NCBI RefSeq assembly: GCF_015291725.1
Contig: NZ_CP030038.1
Coordinates: 558,001-622,000 of the forward strand
Source: Bradyrhizobium sp. CCBAU 51765
Lineage (GTDB): Bacteria > Pseudomonadota > Alphaproteobacteria > Rhizobiales > Xanthobacteraceae
Direction: 5' to 3'
Length of the DNA: 64,000 nt
Under the pieces are notes generated by a model that worked only from the letters and a program-made list of their open reading frames with translations, was not told where the DNA came from and made no database searches. Made by a program: the position numbers and the translations under genes. Each line of letters begins with the position of its first letter. Within the stretch, counting starts at the first letter, position 1. This document shows positions 62,476-64,000 of this stretch, in pieces.

Positions 62476-63557
62476 GCACGCGTTCATCCCGCCGCAGCTT
62501 TCTCAGGCACGCAGCGGCGGGATTCTCCACTCTTGCAGTCTCCCGCCTCGCGCAGGCGCAAGCCGCGGCCGAGCCGCAGTCGCGCCCGCTCCAGGTCGAG
62601 CACGCCGTCGCCGCGCCCGTCAACGTCGAGGTGAATGCGCGCAGCATTCCAAATTTCGAGCCGCGCGACCGCTCGCGCACGCGCTTCGGTTCGCTGGAAT
62701 ATCGCAGCGGCCTGGTGCTGACCTCGCCCTATCGCGGCTTCGGCGGCTTGTCCGGCCTCCGCTTTCTCGACGGCAAGGGCGAGCGCTTCCTCGCGATCTC
62801 CGACCAGGGCGGCTGGTTCACCGGCGCCATCCGCTATGCCGGCCGCGAGATGACCGGCCTTGCGGACGTCGAGGCCGCACCGGTGCTGGGTGCTGACGGC
62901 CGGCCGATCACCGAGAAGAAGCTCTGGTACGACACCGAGTCGCTCGCGCGCGACGGCAACCTCGTCTATGTCGGGCTCGAGCGCGTCAACCAGATCCTGC
63001 GCTACGATTTCGCCAAGGGCGGCACGCGCGCCCGCGGCGAGGTGATCAGCGTGCCGCCGGCCTTGCGCAAGCTGCCCTACAACAAGGGGCTCGAGGCGAT
63101 GGTCGTCGTGCCCAAGGGCAAAGACCAGAACATGCCGCTCGCGGGCACCCTGATCGCGTTCTCCGAGCGCGGGCTGGATGCCAATGGCAACCTCGTCGCC
63201 TTCCTGATCGGCGGCCCCACGCCCGGCCAGTTCAGCGTGCGGCGCACCGAGACCTACGACATCAGCGATGCCGTGCTGCTGCCCTCGGGCGAGCTGCTCA
63301 TCCTCGAACGCAAATTCTCCTGGTTCACCGGCGTCAACATCCGCATCCGCTCGATCCCCCTGAAGTCGATCGTACCAGGTGCGCTGGTCGATGGCCCCGC
63401 ACTGTTCGCCGCCGATCTCGGCCACGAGATCGACAACATGGAAGCCATCGACGCCCACGTCACCGCCGGCGGCGAGACCGTGCTGACCCTCATCTCCGAC
63501 GACAATTTCTCGATGCTGCAGCGGACGTTGCTGCTGCAATTCACGCTGGCGGAATAG
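62472..63557 (+). CDS. Tat-exported esterase-like protein of the phytase-like family
   Basis: 361 aa from GTG 62472, overlapping cobT by 4 bp. Twin-arginine signal [20 protein letters not shown]. The mature protein is a six-bladed propeller-type fold: [76 protein letters not shown]. Matches the esterase-like/phytase-like domain family. Periplasmic; substrate unknown. Coupling to cobT is common and unexplained. Confidence 0.88.
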   Translation: MSTRSSRRSFLRHAAAGFSTLAVSRLAQAQAAAEPQSRPLQVEHAVAAPVNVEVNARSIPNFEPRDRSRTRFGSLEYRSGLVLTSPYRGFGGLSGLRFLDGKGERFLAISDQGGWFTGAIRYAGREMTGLADVEAAPVLGADGRPITEKKLWYDTESLARDGNLVYVGLERVNQILRYDFAKGGTRARGEVISVPPALRKLPYNKGLEAMVVVPKGKDQNMPLAGTLIAFSERGLDANGNLVAFLIGGPTPGQFSVRRTETYDISDAVLLPSGELLILERKFSWFTGVNIRIRSIPLKSIVPGALVDGPALFAADLGHEIDNMEAIDAHVTAGGETVLTLISDDNFSMLQRTLLLQFTLAE

Positions 63558-63612
63558 ACGATCGCACCGGAACGGTTCTTGCAACGATCGCGCGACCCGA
63601 TCGGAGATGTCG

Positions 63613-64000
63613 ATGACCAGGTTCCTTCGCGTGTTTTGTCTGTATGCGTGCTTCTGGATCGCCGCTGCCACACAAGTCCAGGCACAAGACTGGCCAGCGC
63701 GGCTGATCAAGGCGACCATTCCGTTCGGTCCGGGCAGCGCGGCTGACGTGGTGCCGCGGCTGGTGTTCGAGCGTCTCTCCGCCGAACTCGGTCAGCCGAT
63801 CGTGATCGAAAACCGCGCCGGCGGCGGCGGTGTGGTCGGTTCGGCGGCGGTCGCGAAGTCCGATCCCGATGGTTACAGCCTGCTCGCCCAGTCGTCGGCG
63901 CTGACCGTTGCGCCCCTGCTGTTCCCGAATGCGAGCTTCGACCCGAGCCGCGATCTCGCCTCGGTGTTCATGATCGGATCCGGTGCCAATGTCATGATCG
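63613..64000 (+). CDS. Tripartite tricarboxylate transporter substrate-binding protein (3' end outside window)
   Basis: The first 129 codons of a Bug/TctC-family protein; GGAG lies six bases before ATG 63613. Signal peptide RFLRVFCLYACFWIAAATQV with cleavage near AQA-QDWP. The mature start WPARLIKATIPFGPGSAADV, then VPRLVFERLSAELGQPIVIE and NRAGGGGVVGSAAVAKSDPD are the Bug hallmarks. Periplasmic capture of a carboxylate or similar; no membrane genes TctAB are visible. Confidence 0.9.
   Translation, partial: MTRFLRVFCLYACFWIAAATQVQAQDWPARLIKATIPFGPGSAADVVPRLVFERLSAELGQPIVIENRAGGGGVVGSAAVAKSDPDGYSLLAQSSALTVAPLLFPNASFDPSRDLASVFMIGSGANVMI

Noticed and set aside
60538..62487. 649-codon minus-strand open frame over cobT
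   Set aside because: Antisense shadow of a clear VWA-domain protein.

Overview
The window is GC-rich chromosomal DNA of an alphaproteobacterium, almost certainly Bradyrhizobium or a very close relative. The evidence is the gene set: an ACC deaminase with a divergent Lrp-type regulator, phaR next to phaA-phaB, the order DUF4167-prmC-prfA-ptsP-lysC, bolA and a J-domain gene near cobS-cobT, and several dispersed palindromic repeat families of the kind common in Bradyrhizobium intergenic DNA. I found no rRNA, tRNA, CRISPR array or prophage. The only intact mobile element is one IS5-family insertion sequence.

Layout. 1-1.6 kb: 3' part of recQ. 1.8-7.8 kb: acdS/acdR, a carboxymuconolactone-decarboxylase-like protein, two exported proteins of unknown function, an HSL-type esterase and a class IV aminotransferase. 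7.9-11.6 kb: a methyltransferase, phaR and the PHB genes phaA and phaB. 11.8-14.7 kb: an EamA transporter, a cupin, gloB and a methyltransferase. 14.9-23.4 kb: core genes DUF4167, prmC, prfA, ptsP, lysC, a PH-domain membrane protein and ubiG. 23.5-31.4 kb: a frameshifted GIY-YIG gene, a second EamA transporter, the overlapping set DUF1178-nitrilase-grxC followed by comF, a methyltransferase-like protein without a visible SAM motif, mutT, argJ and a periplasmic parvulin. 31.7-34.6 kb: secA. 34.8-43.1 kb: an amide-utilisation locus with a MarR regulator, a binding-protein homologue without a signal peptide, an amidase and a complete branched-chain-type ABC transporter. 43.4-52.7 kb: an L,D-transpeptidase lipoprotein, accA, the IS, xerD, aroK-aroB, a CBS-domain membrane protein and bolA. 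52.8-62.5 kb: the J-domain gene, then a block holding two divergent citrate-synthase-family genes, a LysR regulon and a DedA protein, then cobS-cobT. 62.5-64 kb: a Tat-exported phytase-like esterase and the start of a Bug-family binding protein.

Most of the window is housekeeping. The parts most likely to repay work are: (1) the divergent citrate-synthase pair at 53.9-56.3 kb, in which one protein is an HTH-citrate synthase fusion whose start codon abuts a palindromic operator, while its partner has Glu where the catalytic Asp is expected; (2) the amide locus, with a probable cytosolic amide sensor, a MarR-type palindrome and a good sigma-54 promoter; (3) a cluster of three perfect hairpins between prmC and DUF4167 that may be a structured RNA; (4) an IS whose 26-bp terminal inverted repeat coincides with a local REP-like palindrome.
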